A DNA stretch of 64,000 bases from Actinoplanes siamensis. Lineage in GTDB: Bacteria; Actinomycetota; Actinomycetes; Mycobacteriales; Micromonosporaceae. The stretch covers positions 62,001 through 126,000 of the forward strand of contig NZ_BOMW01000006.1 of the NCBI RefSeq assembly GCF_016862395.1, given 5' to 3'. The position numbers and the translations under genes were made by a program. Positions 7,105 to 15,462 of the stretch are shown here, piece by piece (position 1 is the stretch's first letter; every line of letters begins with the position of its first letter). The notes under the pieces are model-generated. The model was not told the DNA's origin. It saw only the letters and a list, made by a program, of their open reading frames with translations, and ran no database searches.

Positions 7105-9246
7105 CTAGAGGACGAGCTCCGGGTGCAGATCCGCGGTGCTCAGGCGGCGTTTGCGGCCGGCCACCAGGATCGTGAGCAGCAGCGCCGCCAGCCCGAAGGC
7201 GGCCAGCGCCAGGGCGCCGTGCGCGACCGGGGCGGCGGCGCCGCCGTCGACCGCGTGGCGCATGGCCTCCACCACGTACGTCATCGGCAGCAGCGGGTGG
7301 ATCGCCTGGAAGAACCCCGGCGTGGTCTGCACCGGATAGGTCCCGCCGGACGAGGTCAGTTGCAGCATCAGCAGGACCAGCGCGACGATCCGGCCGGGCG
7401 CGCCGAGCGCCGCGCCGATCAGCTGCATGATCGCGGCGAAGACGGCCGCCGTGCCGAGCAGCAGGCCAAGGCTCGCCCACGGGCGGACCGGGGACAGGCC
7501 GAGACCGAAACGGACCACCGCGTACAGCAGGCTCGCCTGGATCAGCCCGATCAGCACCCCGGGCAGCAGCCCGGCCAGGGCGACCCGCGGCGCGGGCGCG
7601 CCGGAGACCAGGTAGCGCCGGTTCAGCGGGCGCAGCAGCATGTAGTTGATCATTGCGCCGACCCAGAGTGCGAGGGCCAGGAAGTACGGCGCGAAGCCGA
7701 CGCCGTACGTGCCGGCCGGGTGGCGCACCACCCGGTCCAGCGAGACCGGGTCGGCCAGGACGCCGGACCGCTCGTCCGCGTCGTCGTACGCCGGGATCTC
7801 GCCGGCCCCGTCGGCCAGTTTGCCGGCGAGCTGCCCGGCGCCGTCCTGCAGCTCGGTGAGGCCGTCCGCGATCCGGTGCCCGCCGGCGGAGAGTTCCGCC
7901 AGCCCGCCGTCGAGCTCCCGGGCGCCGCTGGCCAGCCGGTACACACCGGTCCGCAGCCGGCTCGCGCCGTCCGCGGCCCGCGCGGTGCCGGTCCTGAGCT
8001 GTTTCGCTCCGGTGGCCAGCTGGTCCAGGCCGTTCGCCAGGCGGTCCACCCGGGCGCGGGCGGCGGCGACGTCGTCGGCCAGGTGCGGCGCGGCGGCGGC
8101 CACCTCACGGGCGGTCTTCGCGACCTCCCGGAGCCGGGCGCGCAGGCCGTCCAGATCGGCGGCGCCGATCCGCTGCTGGATCCGCTCGGCGTCGGTGACC
8201 AGTTGGGCGGCCAGGCGCTTGGCCTGTTCCAGGCCCTTGGTGCCGGCCGGCAGGCCGTCCAGGTAGTCCCGCAGCCGCCTGGCGTCCGTGACGGCCCGGC
8301 CGGCGGCGTCGTCGATCGCGCCGACGTTCGCGGCGAGCAGGTCGGCGCCGTTCGCCACCAGGGTGGCGGCATCCCCGATGGCCTCCGCGTTGTCGCGCAG
8401 CACGGGTCCGACCCGGTCGGCCGCGGCGTCCACGGCGGTGGCGAGCCGGCGGCCGCCGTCCGCGGCCCGCGCGGTGCCGGTGGCCAGCTGGGCGGCGCCG
8501 GACTCCAGCCGGGTCAGGCCGTCGGCGAGCTGGTCCACACCCGAGCCGGCAGCGGTCAGCCGGCCGGCGATCTCACCGGCGCCGGCGTGCGCCTCGTCGA
8601 TCCCGGCGGCCTCCTCCGCGGCACCCTTGTGCAGCGCCCCGGCCCCGTCGGCGAGTTGCCCCGCGCCGTCGGCGGCCTTCTCGGTCTCGGCTTTGAGGTC
8701 GGTGAATCCGATCAGCATCCGGTCGTAGTACTTCGCCGAGGCGCCGGCGCTGGCGGCCGCGCGCACCTCCTCGAAAGCGGTGCGGGCGAAGACGCCGGAC
8801 AGATAGTTGGTGGCATCGTCGCTGGTGGCGCTCAATCGCGCGGCCGCCGGGCCGGCATCGGGGTCCGGGGCGGCGGCCAGATTGCCGGAGAAGTCCGCGG
8901 GGATGCGCAGTTCGATCTGGTACCTGCCGTCGCGCAGGCCGGCGTCGGCGGCCTGCGCGCCGACGACGTGCCAGTCGAAGACCTGCCGTTCGATCAGCTT
9001 GTCGGCGAGGTTCCGGCCGGCGTGGACGGTGTTGCCGTCGGGATCGGTCGCGGGCCGGTCCTCGACCACCAGGGCGGCCGGAATGTGGTTCAGACGGCCG
9101 TAGGGATCCCAGAACGCGTAGAGGTAGAGGGCGCCGTAGAGCAGCGGGACGACCGCGAGGACCGCCAATGCCGCGGCGGTCAGCCGGCCGCGCAGGAAAC
9201 GGCGGATCTCGAGACCCGCCAGCGACACTGCCGAGAACCCGGTCAT
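7105..9246 (-). CDS. YhgE/Pip-family membrane protein (ABC-2-like exporter subunit)
   Basis: 713 residues. One N-terminal membrane helix (about 22-44) is followed by a roughly 470-residue extracytoplasmic region, then five C-terminal membrane helices (about 530-700). The external part is built of heptad-like repeats rich in LADGA, LATGTARAADG and similar, giving long amphipathic helices as in YhgE/Pip (phage infection protein) and ESX-associated membrane proteins. ATG overlaps the stop of the upstream ATPase gene by 4 bp. Family knowledge links these proteins to export of toxic compounds or surface factors. The cargo here is not known. Confidence 0.85.
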   Translation of the reverse strand: MTGFSAVSLAGLEIRRFLRGRLTAAALAVLAVVPLLYGALYLYAFWDPYGRLNHIPAALVVEDRPATDPDGNTVHAGRNLADKLIERQVFDWHVVGAQAADAGLRDGRYQIELRIPADFSGNLAAAPDPDAGPAAARLSATSDDATNYLSGVFARTAFEEVRAAASAGASAKYYDRMLIGFTDLKAETEKAADGAGQLADGAGALHKGAAEEAAGIDEAHAGAGEIAGRLTAAGSGVDQLADGLTRLESGAAQLATGTARAADGGRRLATAVDAAADRVGPVLRDNAEAIGDAATLVANGADLLAANVGAIDDAAGRAVTDARRLRDYLDGLPAGTKGLEQAKRLAAQLVTDAERIQQRIGAADLDGLRARLREVAKTAREVAAAAPHLADDVAAARARVDRLANGLDQLATGAKQLRTGTARAADGASRLRTGVYRLASGARELDGGLAELSAGGHRIADGLTELQDGAGQLAGKLADGAGEIPAYDDADERSGVLADPVSLDRVVRHPAGTYGVGFAPYFLALALWVGAMINYMLLRPLNRRYLVSGAPAPRVALAGLLPGVLIGLIQASLLYAVVRFGLGLSPVRPWASLGLLLGTAAVFAAIMQLIGAALGAPGRIVALVLLMLQLTSSGGTYPVQTTPGFFQAIHPLLPMTYVVEAMRHAVDGGAAAPVAHGALALAAFGLAALLLTILVAGRKRRLSTADLHPELVL

Positions 9247-9971
9247 CGTTCCTCCTCGGTTCCGCTCGCGCTTTCCTCGTCGCGGCCGCCGGCCGCGTCC
9301 CCGGCCGCCGCCGGCACTTCCGCCTCCACCGCCTCCACCGCCGGCGCTTCGGGCGGTACGGCCGGAAGCACCTCCGCCCGTCCCGGCTCCCCCGACCGCG
9401 GGTCGCCGAGCAGCACCGTGCGCGTCACCCGTCCCGGATCCACGGTCCGCGCGGTGACCAGCACGGCCACGCCCTCCGCGGTCAGCTCATCGATCTGCTC
9501 CCAGAGCGCGGCCTGTTCCGCCTCGTCGAGCCCGCTGTCCAGCCCGTCGAGGGCGATCAGCGCCGGCCGGGACAGGCGAGCCAGGATCAACCCCAGGACC
9601 TGCTTCTGGTACGGCGTCAGCTCCCGCCCCCGCAGCCGCGGGTCCAACCCGCGCAGGTCCACCGTGGCGGCCTCCCGCGGCGAGCGCCCGAGCAGCGCCA
9701 GCCGCTCCCGCACGTGCTCACGCACCGTGAGGACCGGCTCCGGGTCGTTGACGCCTGCCACGTGCCCGAGCGACGCCGTACCACGCAGCTCGACCCTGCC
9801 CCCGGACACCCGTAACCGGCGCGCCAGGGCCAGCACCGTGCTGGTCCGGCCGCTGCCGGGCGGGCCGGCGACCGCGACGGTCTGGCCGGCCTCGACCACC
9901 AGATCGAGGTCCCGCAGGAGCGTGCGCCGATGGTGCCGCACCTCGGCGCAGGTGACGCTGAGCACCGCCAT
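9243..9971 (-). CDS. ABC transporter-like ATP-binding protein with eroded catalytic motifs
   Basis: 242 residues from ATG 9969-9971, with AAGGAG RBS. The fold is recognisable: the Walker A position reads GPPGSGRTS and Walker B ALIALDGLDSG. The Walker A lysine is replaced by R42, the Walker B glutamate by glycine, and no LSGGQ signature exists (RELTPYQKQV stands at that place). The last 45 residues are a Glu/Ala-rich tail. It pairs with the YhgE/Pip-like protein through a 4-bp gene overlap. It may bind nucleotide without efficient hydrolysis, or act mainly in assembly; this is inference. Confidence 0.8.
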   Translation of the reverse strand: MAVLSVTCAEVRHHRRTLLRDLDLVVEAGQTVAVAGPPGSGRTSTVLALARRLRVSGGRVELRGTASLGHVAGVNDPEPVLTVREHVRERLALLGRSPREAATVDLRGLDPRLRGRELTPYQKQVLGLILARLSRPALIALDGLDSGLDEAEQAALWEQIDELTAEGVAVLVTARTVDPGRVTRTVLLGDPRSGEPGRAEVLPAVPPEAPAVEAVEAEVPAAAGDAAGGRDEESASGTEEER

Positions 9972-9981
9972 GATGGCTCCT

Positions 9982-10009
9982 TTTTCGAACTGACTGGTCA
10001 GTTCGAAAA
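9982..10009. promoter_or_regulatory. Perfect palindromic operator for the TetR regulator
   Basis: TTTTCGAACTGAC (9982-9994) and GTCAGTTCGAAAA (9997-10009) are exact reverse complements around a TG centre. The core CTGACTGGTCAG resembles known TetR/AcrR operators. It ends 11 bp before the ATPase start, so a bound repressor would cover the promoter or leader. Confidence 0.75.
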
Positions 10010-10079
10010 CATACCCGCGCCCACATCTTCGGGAATCCACAGGTGGTGGACATCACGCCGGTACGGCAGGATCGGGGTC

Positions 10080-11066
10080 ATGTCGATGCGCTGGGGCATG
10101 ACCGTGCCGCTCGGCGGCGTTCCGCTGGCCGGCCACGCCGCCGTCTTCTCGGCTCTGGCCGACGCCGGTTTCACCGACGCGTGGTCCGCCGAGGTGAACG
10201 GCGCCGACGCGTTCACGCCGCTCACGCTGGCCGCCGCCTGGGAGCCGAGACTGCGGCTGGGCACCGCGATCGCCCCGGTCTACACCCGCGGGCCGGGCCT
10301 GCTGGCGATGACCGCGGCCGCGCTCGCCGAGACCGCGCCGGGGCGCTTCCAGTTCGGCATCGGCGCGTCCTCCCCGGTGGTCGCCGGCGACTGGAACGCC
10401 GCCGACTTCGTCAAGCCGTTCGCCCGCAGCCGGGACATGCTGCGCTTCCTGCGCGCCGCGCTCGCCGGCGAGGTGGTCGACCAGGCGTTCCCGACGTTCA
10501 CCGTGAAGCGCTTCCGCCTGGAGCGCCCGCCGGCCGTGCCGCCGCAACTCCTGCTCGCCGCGCTGCGCCCGCAGATGCTGCGCCTGGCGGCCGCCGAGGC
10601 GGACGGGGTGATCCTCAACTGGCTCTCCCCCGCCGACGTGCACACCGCGCTCGCCGAGACCAAGCAGGCCGGCCCCGGCTTCGCCGTGGCCGCCCGGATC
10701 TTCGTCGTCCCGACCGACGACGCGGCCTACGCCCGGACCCTCGGCCGCCGGCTGATCACGTCGTATCTGACGGTTCCGGCCTATGCCGAGTTCCACCGCT
10801 GGCTGGGCCGCGAGGAGGTCCTCACCCCGATGTGGCGGGCCTGGGAGTCCGGCGACCGCAGGGGCGCGCTGGCCGCCATCCCGGATCCGCTCGTCGACGA
10901 GCTGGTGGTGCACGGCACGCCGGAGCAGGTCCGCGCCCGGGTCCAGGCCTACGCGGACGCCGGCATCACGGTCCCGGTGATGGCGCTGCTGCCGACGCCC
11001 GAGTTGGAGCGGGGTGGCCTCCCCGCCCTGACCGAGCTGATCAGCGCCCTGGGCCGCCCCGCCTGA
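10080..11066 (+). CDS. LLM-class F420-dependent oxidoreductase (luciferase-like)
   Basis: 328 residues starting MSMRWGMTVPLGG (ATG at 10080-10082). The sequence follows the luciferase-like monooxygenase TIM-barrel pattern: DAGFTDAW near the N-terminus, LRLGTAIAPVYTRGP, then the FQFGIGASSPVV strand and a conserved VHGTPEQVRARV in the last quarter. Actinobacterial homologues use coenzyme F420 or FMN; the substrate is unknown. The frame is open further upstream, but that part overlaps the TetR operator. Transcribed divergently from the ATPase operon, and a strong terminator follows. Confidence 0.85.
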   Translation: MSMRWGMTVPLGGVPLAGHAAVFSALADAGFTDAWSAEVNGADAFTPLTLAAAWEPRLRLGTAIAPVYTRGPGLLAMTAAALAETAPGRFQFGIGASSPVVAGDWNAADFVKPFARSRDMLRFLRAALAGEVVDQAFPTFTVKRFRLERPPAVPPQLLLAALRPQMLRLAAAEADGVILNWLSPADVHTALAETKQAGPGFAVAARIFVVPTDDAAYARTLGRRLITSYLTVPAYAEFHRWLGREEVLTPMWRAWESGDRRGALAAIPDPLVDELVVHGTPEQVRARVQAYADAGITVPVMALLPTPELERGGLPALTELISALGRPA

Positions 11067-11200
11067 CCGCTCCCCCGCCGTCTCGCACTCCAGGCGTCCC
11101 GCCGCGCCGCGCCGCCCTCCCCGATCAGGTCGGCGCGGGCGGCACCTGTCACCCCGCCGGGAACGCCCGCGCTTTGCGGCGTGCCGCGGTCGTACCCCAG

Positions 11201-11239
11201 CGAAAAGGAGCGCAACCCGGAGGATTGCGCTCCTTTTCG
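11201..11239. terminator. Strong bidirectional intrinsic terminator
   Basis: A perfect 15-bp stem, CGAAAAGGAGCGCAA (11201-11215) with its reverse complement at 11225-11239, has a 9-nt loop. The stem carries A-rich and T-rich outer ends, so it can act on both strands. It lies between the convergent LLM oxidoreductase and PadR genes. Confidence 0.85.
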
Positions 11240-11261
11240 GCGGATCTGGACCCCGGGCCGC

Positions 11262-11846
11262 TCACTCGCCGTCGGCGAGAATCGCGTAGAGCTTGCGCTT
11301 GGTCTCGTTCAGCACCTCGAGCGCCCGCTGGCGCTGCTCCGGCGTGCCGGAGAAGCCCACCTGCTTCAGCGCGCCGAAGATGCCGACCGCGGCGTCGCGG
11401 AAGTCCTGCACCTGGTTGAGCGTGTCGTCGCCGAAGCGGGCCCACGGCGGGTTCTGCGCGGCGGTCTCGGCCTCCGGCCGGCCGTCGGCGGTGAGCTGGT
11501 AGCTCTTGCGGCCACCCTCGGCTGTCGCTTCGATCAGGCCCTCGTCCTCCAGCAACTGGAGCGTCGGGTAGATCGAGCCGGGGCTGGGGCGCCAGATGCC
11601 GTTGGTGCGGGCATCGAGCTCCTGGATCATCTCGTAGCCGTGCATCGGGCGCTCCAGGAGCAGCGCCAGGACGGCGGGGCGGACGTTGAGCCGGCCGCGG
11701 CCACCGCGACGTCCGCCGCGCGGGCCGAACTCGCCGGACCCGAACGGGCCGTGACCCTCCGGACCGCCGGGGCCGAAGGGGAATCCGGGCGGGAAGCCGA
11801 AACCGCGCATGCGGCGTCCGTGGTGACCCTCGTGCGGGAACCTCAT
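11262..11846 (-). CDS. PadR-family transcriptional regulator
   Basis: 194 residues from ATG 11844-11846, RBS GGAGAAG. A Gly/Pro/Phe-rich N-terminal tail (1-50, GFPPGFPFGPGGPEGHG) precedes the PadR winged helix: VLALLLERPMHGYEMIQEL and SPGSIYPTLQLLEDEGLI are the diagnostic stretches (about 57-110). A C-terminal helical region (about 130-190) provides dimerisation. The Gly-rich tail is typical of a subset of actinobacterial PadR proteins. Ligand and regulon are unknown; the divergent acetyltransferase gene is a possible target. Confidence 0.9.
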   Translation of the reverse strand: MRFPHEGHHGRRMRGFGFPPGFPFGPGGPEGHGPFGSGEFGPRGGRRGGRGRLNVRPAVLALLLERPMHGYEMIQELDARTNGIWRPSPGSIYPTLQLLEDEGLIEATAEGGRKSYQLTADGRPEAETAAQNPPWARFGDDTLNQVQDFRDAAVGIFGALKQVGFSGTPEQRQRALEVLNETKRKLYAILADGE

Positions 11847-11861
11847 AATCTTCTCCGTTCT

Positions 11862-11886
11862 GTCGTCGATAGTTAGACGATATATC
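11862..11886. promoter_or_regulatory. Promoter/operator region of the PadR gene
   Basis: An AT-rich stretch contains imperfect dyads: TCGTC-8 nt-GACGA (11863-11880) and CGATA-11 nt-TATCG (11867-11887). PadR proteins usually bind AT-rich dyads over their own promoter. On the minus strand TTGCCG (about 11887-11892) could be a -35 element. Confidence 0.4.
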
Positions 11887-11930
11887 GGCAACGTGTCGGC
11901 GGCAAGGGTTTCCGAACTGATGGGGTTGCC

Positions 11931-12809
11931 ATGCGTGTCGAGACGCCCGCATCTGGCAATGTGGTAGCTGTGTTGACGGTGCCCATTCGCCAGCTCGGTG
12001 AGCCGGAGCGTGCTGCGGTCGAGCGGATCCTGGACGCCGACCCCTACGCGGGCGCCCAGATCGCCGAGCGGGTGGCCGCGCACGGCTTGAACTGGTGGCG
12101 TTCCGACGGGCGGGTCTACGGTTACGAGCCGGCCCGCCGCATCGAGTCGATCATCTGGTCCGGCGCGCATCTGGTTCCGGTCGGCGCCACCCCGCCGGCC
12201 GTCGCGGCCTTCGCCGACCTGCTCAGCAACGAGCCGCGGATCTGTTCGTCGATCATCGGACGGGCCGAGGCGGTGCTCGATCTGTGGGACCGGCTCGGCG
12301 TGCACTGGGGACGCGCCCGGGACGTGCGGCCCAACCAGCCGCTGTTGGTCACCGACCGGACCCCGGCCGTGGCGGCCGACCCGGGGGTACGCCTGGTCCG
12401 GCCGGGCGAGGTGGATCAGCTGTTCCCGGCCGCGGTGGCGATGTACACCGAGGAGGTCGGGGTCTCACCGCTGCAGGACGACGGCGGGCGGGGCTATCGT
12501 CGACGGGTCGCCGAGCTGGTCAAGGGCAAGCGGGCGTATGCGCGGTTCGACGGCGAACAGGTGATCTTCAAGGCCGAGCTGGCGATCATCACCCGGCGCA
12601 CCACACAGGTCCAGGGCGTCTGGGTGCATCCGGATTATCGGGGGCGCGGGATCGCCACGGCAGCGATGGCCGCGGTGGTCGAGAACGCGCTGCGGCGGGT
12701 CGCGCCGACCGTGAGCCTCTACGTGAACGACTACAACACCGCGGCGCGCCGGGTCTACCAGCGCTGCGGTTTCGTGTCGGCCGGCGCTTTCGCGACAGTG
12801 CTCTTCTAG
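11931..12809 (+). CDS. GNAT-family acetyltransferase with N-terminal DUF4081-type domain
   Basis: 292 residues. The N-terminal half (about 20-130) matches the actinobacterial DUF4081-like domain placed before a GNAT fold (LLSNEPRICSSIIGRAEAV). The C-terminal half (about 140-290) carries the GNAT acetyl-CoA loop VQGVWVHPDYRGRGIATAAM and the closing VNDYNTAARRVYQRCGF. Homologues are predicted N-acetyltransferases; the substrate is unknown. ATG 11931 is used, but downstream GTG/TTG codons near 11961-11975 would give a start closer to the conserved LTVPIRQLG. A five-copy 15-bp repeat begins just after its stop. Confidence 0.82.
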   Translation: MRVETPASGNVVAVLTVPIRQLGEPERAAVERILDADPYAGAQIAERVAAHGLNWWRSDGRVYGYEPARRIESIIWSGAHLVPVGATPPAVAAFADLLSNEPRICSSIIGRAEAVLDLWDRLGVHWGRARDVRPNQPLLVTDRTPAVAADPGVRLVRPGEVDQLFPAAVAMYTEEVGVSPLQDDGGRGYRRRVAELVKGKRAYARFDGEQVIFKAELAIITRRTTQVQGVWVHPDYRGRGIATAAMAAVVENALRRVAPTVSLYVNDYNTAARRVYQRCGFVSAGAFATVLF

Positions 12810-12810
12810 C

Positions 12811-12885
12811 GGCTTCTCGGATCCAGGGGTTTCGGGTCCGGGCTTCTCGGATCCCGGCTTCGCGCATCCCGGCTTCTCGCATCCA
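12811..12885. repeat. Five-copy tandem repeat of 15 bp
   Basis: Unit GGCTTCTCGGATCCC. Copies start at 12811, 12826 (degenerate, about 10/15), 12841, 12856 and 12871. The array starts one base after the acetyltransferase stop and fills the space before the terminator. Read on the minus strand it would encode a pentapeptide repeat of the type G-S/C-E-K-P, but no start or RBS supports translation. Confidence 0.75.
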
Positions 12886-12929
12886 CGCGACGCCCGGGGC
12901 CGGCGCCTGCCGCATCGCCGGCGATGCGA

Positions 12930-12960
12930 CGGCCCGGGCTCGCATCGCGAGCCCGGGCCG
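12930..12960. terminator. Strong hairpin terminator between convergent genes
   Basis: CGGCCCGGGCTCGC (12930-12943) pairs perfectly with 12947-12960 over a 3-nt loop and is followed by CTTTT on the plus strand. It serves the acetyltransferase and, from the other side, ispG. A second small hairpin lies at 12911-12928. Confidence 0.8.
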
Positions 12961-12991
12961 CTTTTCGCCGATCGCCCGATCCGGTACGCCG

Positions 12992-14164
12992 TCAGTGCAC
13001 GGTCACGGTCGGGCCGGGGAGCAGTTCCCGCAGTTCGTCCGGCAGCTCGGCGCCCATCTCGTCGGCCAGCCGCAGCGCCTCCTCCACGAGCGTCTCCACG
13101 ATGACCGCCTCCGGCACGGTCTTGATGACCTTGCCCTTCACGAAGATCTGGCCCTTGCCGTTGCCCGAGGCCACCCCGAGGTCCGCCTCCCGGGCCTCGC
13201 CAGGCCCGTTCACGACGCAGCCCATCACGGCCACCCGCAGCGGCACCGGGAACCCGTCGAGCGCCGCGGTCACCTGCTCGGCCAGCGTGTAGACGTCGAC
13301 CTGGGCGCGACCGCAGGACGGGCAGGAGACGATCTCCAGGCCGCGCTCGCGCAGGCCCAACGACTCCAGGATCTGCTGACCGACCTTGATCTCCTCGACC
13401 GGCGGAGCGGAGAGCGAGACCCGGATGGTGTCGCCGATGCCCTCGGCGAGCAGCGCGCCGAACGCCACAGCGCTCTTGATGGTGCCCTGGAACGCCGGCC
13501 CGGCCTCGGTGACGCCCAGGTGCAGCGGGTAGTCGCACTGCTCGGCGAGCTGCCGGTACGCCCGGATCATCACGACCGGGTCGTTGTGCTTGACCGAGAT
13601 CTTGATGTCCCGGAAGCCGTGCTCCTCGAACAGCGAGCACTCCCAGAGCGCCGACTCGACAAGCGCCTCGGCGGTGGCCTTGCCGTACTTCTCCAGGAGC
13701 CGCTTGTCCAGCGAGCCGGCGTTGACGCCGATCCGGATCGGGACGCCGGCGTCGGAGGCCGCCTTGGCGATCTCCTTGACCTTGTCGTCGAACTGCCGGA
13801 TGTTGCCCGGGTTGACCCGGACCGCGGCGCAGCCCGCGTCGATCGCGGCGAACACGTACTTCGGCTGGAAATGGATGTCGGCGATCACCGGGATCTGCGA
13901 CTTCTTGGCGATCGCGGGCAGCGCCTCGACGTCGTCCTGGGACGGCACGGCGACCCGGACGATCTGGCAGCCGGCCGCGGTCAGCTCGGCGATCTGCTGC
14001 AGCGTCGCGTTGACGTCGGCGGTGAGCGTGGTGGTCATCGACTGCACGCTGACCGGAGCGCCGCCGCCGACCAGGACGCCGCCGACGTTGATCTGCCGGC
14101 TCTGGCGGCGCGGGGCCAGCGGCGGCGGGGGTACGGCCGGCATTCCGAGACTGATCGCGGTCAT
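12992..14164 (-). CDS. ispG: 4-hydroxy-3-methylbut-2-en-1-yl diphosphate synthase (flavodoxin)
   Basis: 390 residues, the normal length for bacterial IspG. It converts MEcPP to HMBPP in the methylerythritol phosphate route to isoprenoids, using a [4Fe-4S] cluster. Visible markers are [14 protein letters not shown] near the N-terminus, [14 protein letters not shown] in the TIM barrel, and cluster cysteines in [10 protein letters not shown] and [10 protein letters not shown]. Last gene of the leftward group dxr-rseP-ispG, starting 8 bp after the protease stop. A frame extends upstream without family similarity, so ATG 14162-14164 is chosen. Confidence 0.97.
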   Translation of the reverse strand: MTAISLGMPAVPPPPLAPRRQSRQINVGGVLVGGGAPVSVQSMTTTLTADVNATLQQIAELTAAGCQIVRVAVPSQDDVEALPAIAKKSQIPVIADIHFQPKYVFAAIDAGCAAVRVNPGNIRQFDDKVKEIAKAASDAGVPIRIGVNAGSLDKRLLEKYGKATAEALVESALWECSLFEEHGFRDIKISVKHNDPVVMIRAYRQLAEQCDYPLHLGVTEAGPAFQGTIKSAVAFGALLAEGIGDTIRVSLSAPPVEEIKVGQQILESLGLRERGLEIVSCPSCGRAQVDVYTLAEQVTAALDGFPVPLRVAVMGCVVNGPGEAREADLGVASGNGKGQIFVKGKVIKTVPEAVIVETLVEEALRLADEMGAELPDELRELLPGPTVTVH

Positions 14165-14172
14165 CGACTCAC

Positions 14173-15462
14173 TCACTTGAAGATCGTAATCGGGTTGATG
14201 ATGTCGGCGGTGGCGGTCAGCAAGGTGAACGCACCACCGATCAGAATGACCGCATAGGTGAGCGGCATGAGCTTGTAGTAGTCGACACGCCCCGGATCGG
14301 GTCGCCGGAGCCGCTGGTAGAGCCAGGACCGGACCTTCTCGTACCAGGCGATGGCGATGTGCCCGCCGTCCAGCGGGAGCAGCGGCAGCAGGTTGAACAG
14401 GCCGATGAACACGTTCAGCGAGATGAAGATCTGCCAAAAGATCTCCGGCACGCCCTTCTCGATCGCCTCGCCGCCGAGCCGGCTCGCGCCGATCACGCTG
14501 ATCGGGGTGTCCGGGTCGCGCTCGTCGCCGGTGATCGAGTGCCACAGCGCCGGGATCTTCTGCGGGATCCGGGCCATCGCCTTGAACGAGTTCTCCACCA
14601 GGTACCAGCCGTACTCGCCGGAGCCCTGGAACGCGCCGGCCGGGCTGTAGTGCACCACGTACGGCTGGTCGGTGTCCCAGCTCAGGCCGGCCACCGAGAC
14701 CAGCGCGACCTGGCCCTCCGGGTTGTCGATCGGCGCGCGCTCGTCGGTGATCAGGTCGACCTTGACGCTCTGCGCCCGACCGTCGCGGACGATCTCGAAG
14801 ACGGTCGGGCCGGCCGGCGAGGCCCGGATGGCGTCGGTGAGCTGCCCGTAGTTCGCCACCGGGGTGTTGCCGACCTTGGTGACCAGGTCGAGGTCCTGCA
14901 GGCCGGCGGCCTTGGCCGGGGGCACGACGGCGCCGTTGACGCCCGGCGTGCAGGTCTCGCTCGCGGCCTTCTGCGCCGCGGCGTCCAGCTTCTTCAGCTC
15001 GGTCTGCACCGGGAGGCAGTCGCCGACCTCGATCATCGCGGGGTAGCTCCGCTGATCGGCGGTGTTCTGCGGGAGGTGGATGTTCGGCAGGCCGACCGAG
15101 ACGGCCATCACCCAGGCGCCGGCCAGGGCGAGCAGGAAGTGGGTGATCGAGCCGGCCGACATCACGATCGTCCGTTTCCACACCGGGAAACGCCACATCG
15201 CCCGCGGCTGGTCCTCCGGCCGGACGTCGTCGTCCTGCGGGGTCATCCCGACGATCTTGCAGAAGCCGCCGAGCGGGATGGCCTTCAGGCCGTACTCCGT
15301 CTCACCGACCCGGAACGAGAAGATCGTCGGACCGAAGCCGACGAAGTACTGCGTCACCTTCATGCCGAAGCGCTTACCGGTGATCATGTGACCCAGCTCG
15401 TGCAGGCTCACCGAGATCAGGATGGTCAGCGCGAAGGCCGCCGTACCAAGCCAGAACGCCAT
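14173..15462 (-). CDS. rseP: Site-2 (RIP) zinc metalloprotease, RseP/Rip1 family
   Basis: 429 residues. The active site HELGH is at 21-25 in the first membrane helix, a PDZ domain occupies about 180-270 ([18 protein letters not shown]), and the second zinc-ligand motif [12 protein letters not shown] is in the third helix. A fourth helix closes the C-terminus. The family cleaves membrane-bound anti-sigma factors and other proteins within the bilayer. Its start codon shares one base with the dxr stop (TGATG), the usual actinobacterial arrangement. Confidence 0.95.
   Translation of the reverse strand: MAFWLGTAAFALTILISVSLHELGHMITGKRFGMKVTQYFVGFGPTIFSFRVGETEYGLKAIPLGGFCKIVGMTPQDDDVRPEDQPRAMWRFPVWKRTIVMSAGSITHFLLALAGAWVMAVSVGLPNIHLPQNTADQRSYPAMIEVGDCLPVQTELKKLDAAAQKAASETCTPGVNGAVVPPAKAAGLQDLDLVTKVGNTPVANYGQLTDAIRASPAGPTVFEIVRDGRAQSVKVDLITDERAPIDNPEGQVALVSVAGLSWDTDQPYVVHYSPAGAFQGSGEYGWYLVENSFKAMARIPQKIPALWHSITGDERDPDTPISVIGASRLGGEAIEKGVPEIFWQIFISLNVFIGLFNLLPLLPLDGGHIAIAWYEKVRSWLYQRLRRPDPGRVDYYKLMPLTYAVILIGGAFTLLTATADIINPITIFK

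Noticed and set aside
6898..9993. Plus-strand open frame of about 1,030 codons antisense to the YhgE/Pip and ATPase genes
   Set aside because: Composition is His/Gln/Arg/Gly-rich without any domain, and the opposite strand encodes recognisable proteins. High GC leaves antisense frames open.
11262..12305. Longer N-terminus of the PadR gene starting at 12305
   Set aside because: Upstream part overlaps the divergent acetyltransferase and lacks an RBS; ATG 11846 has GGAGAAG and the family start.
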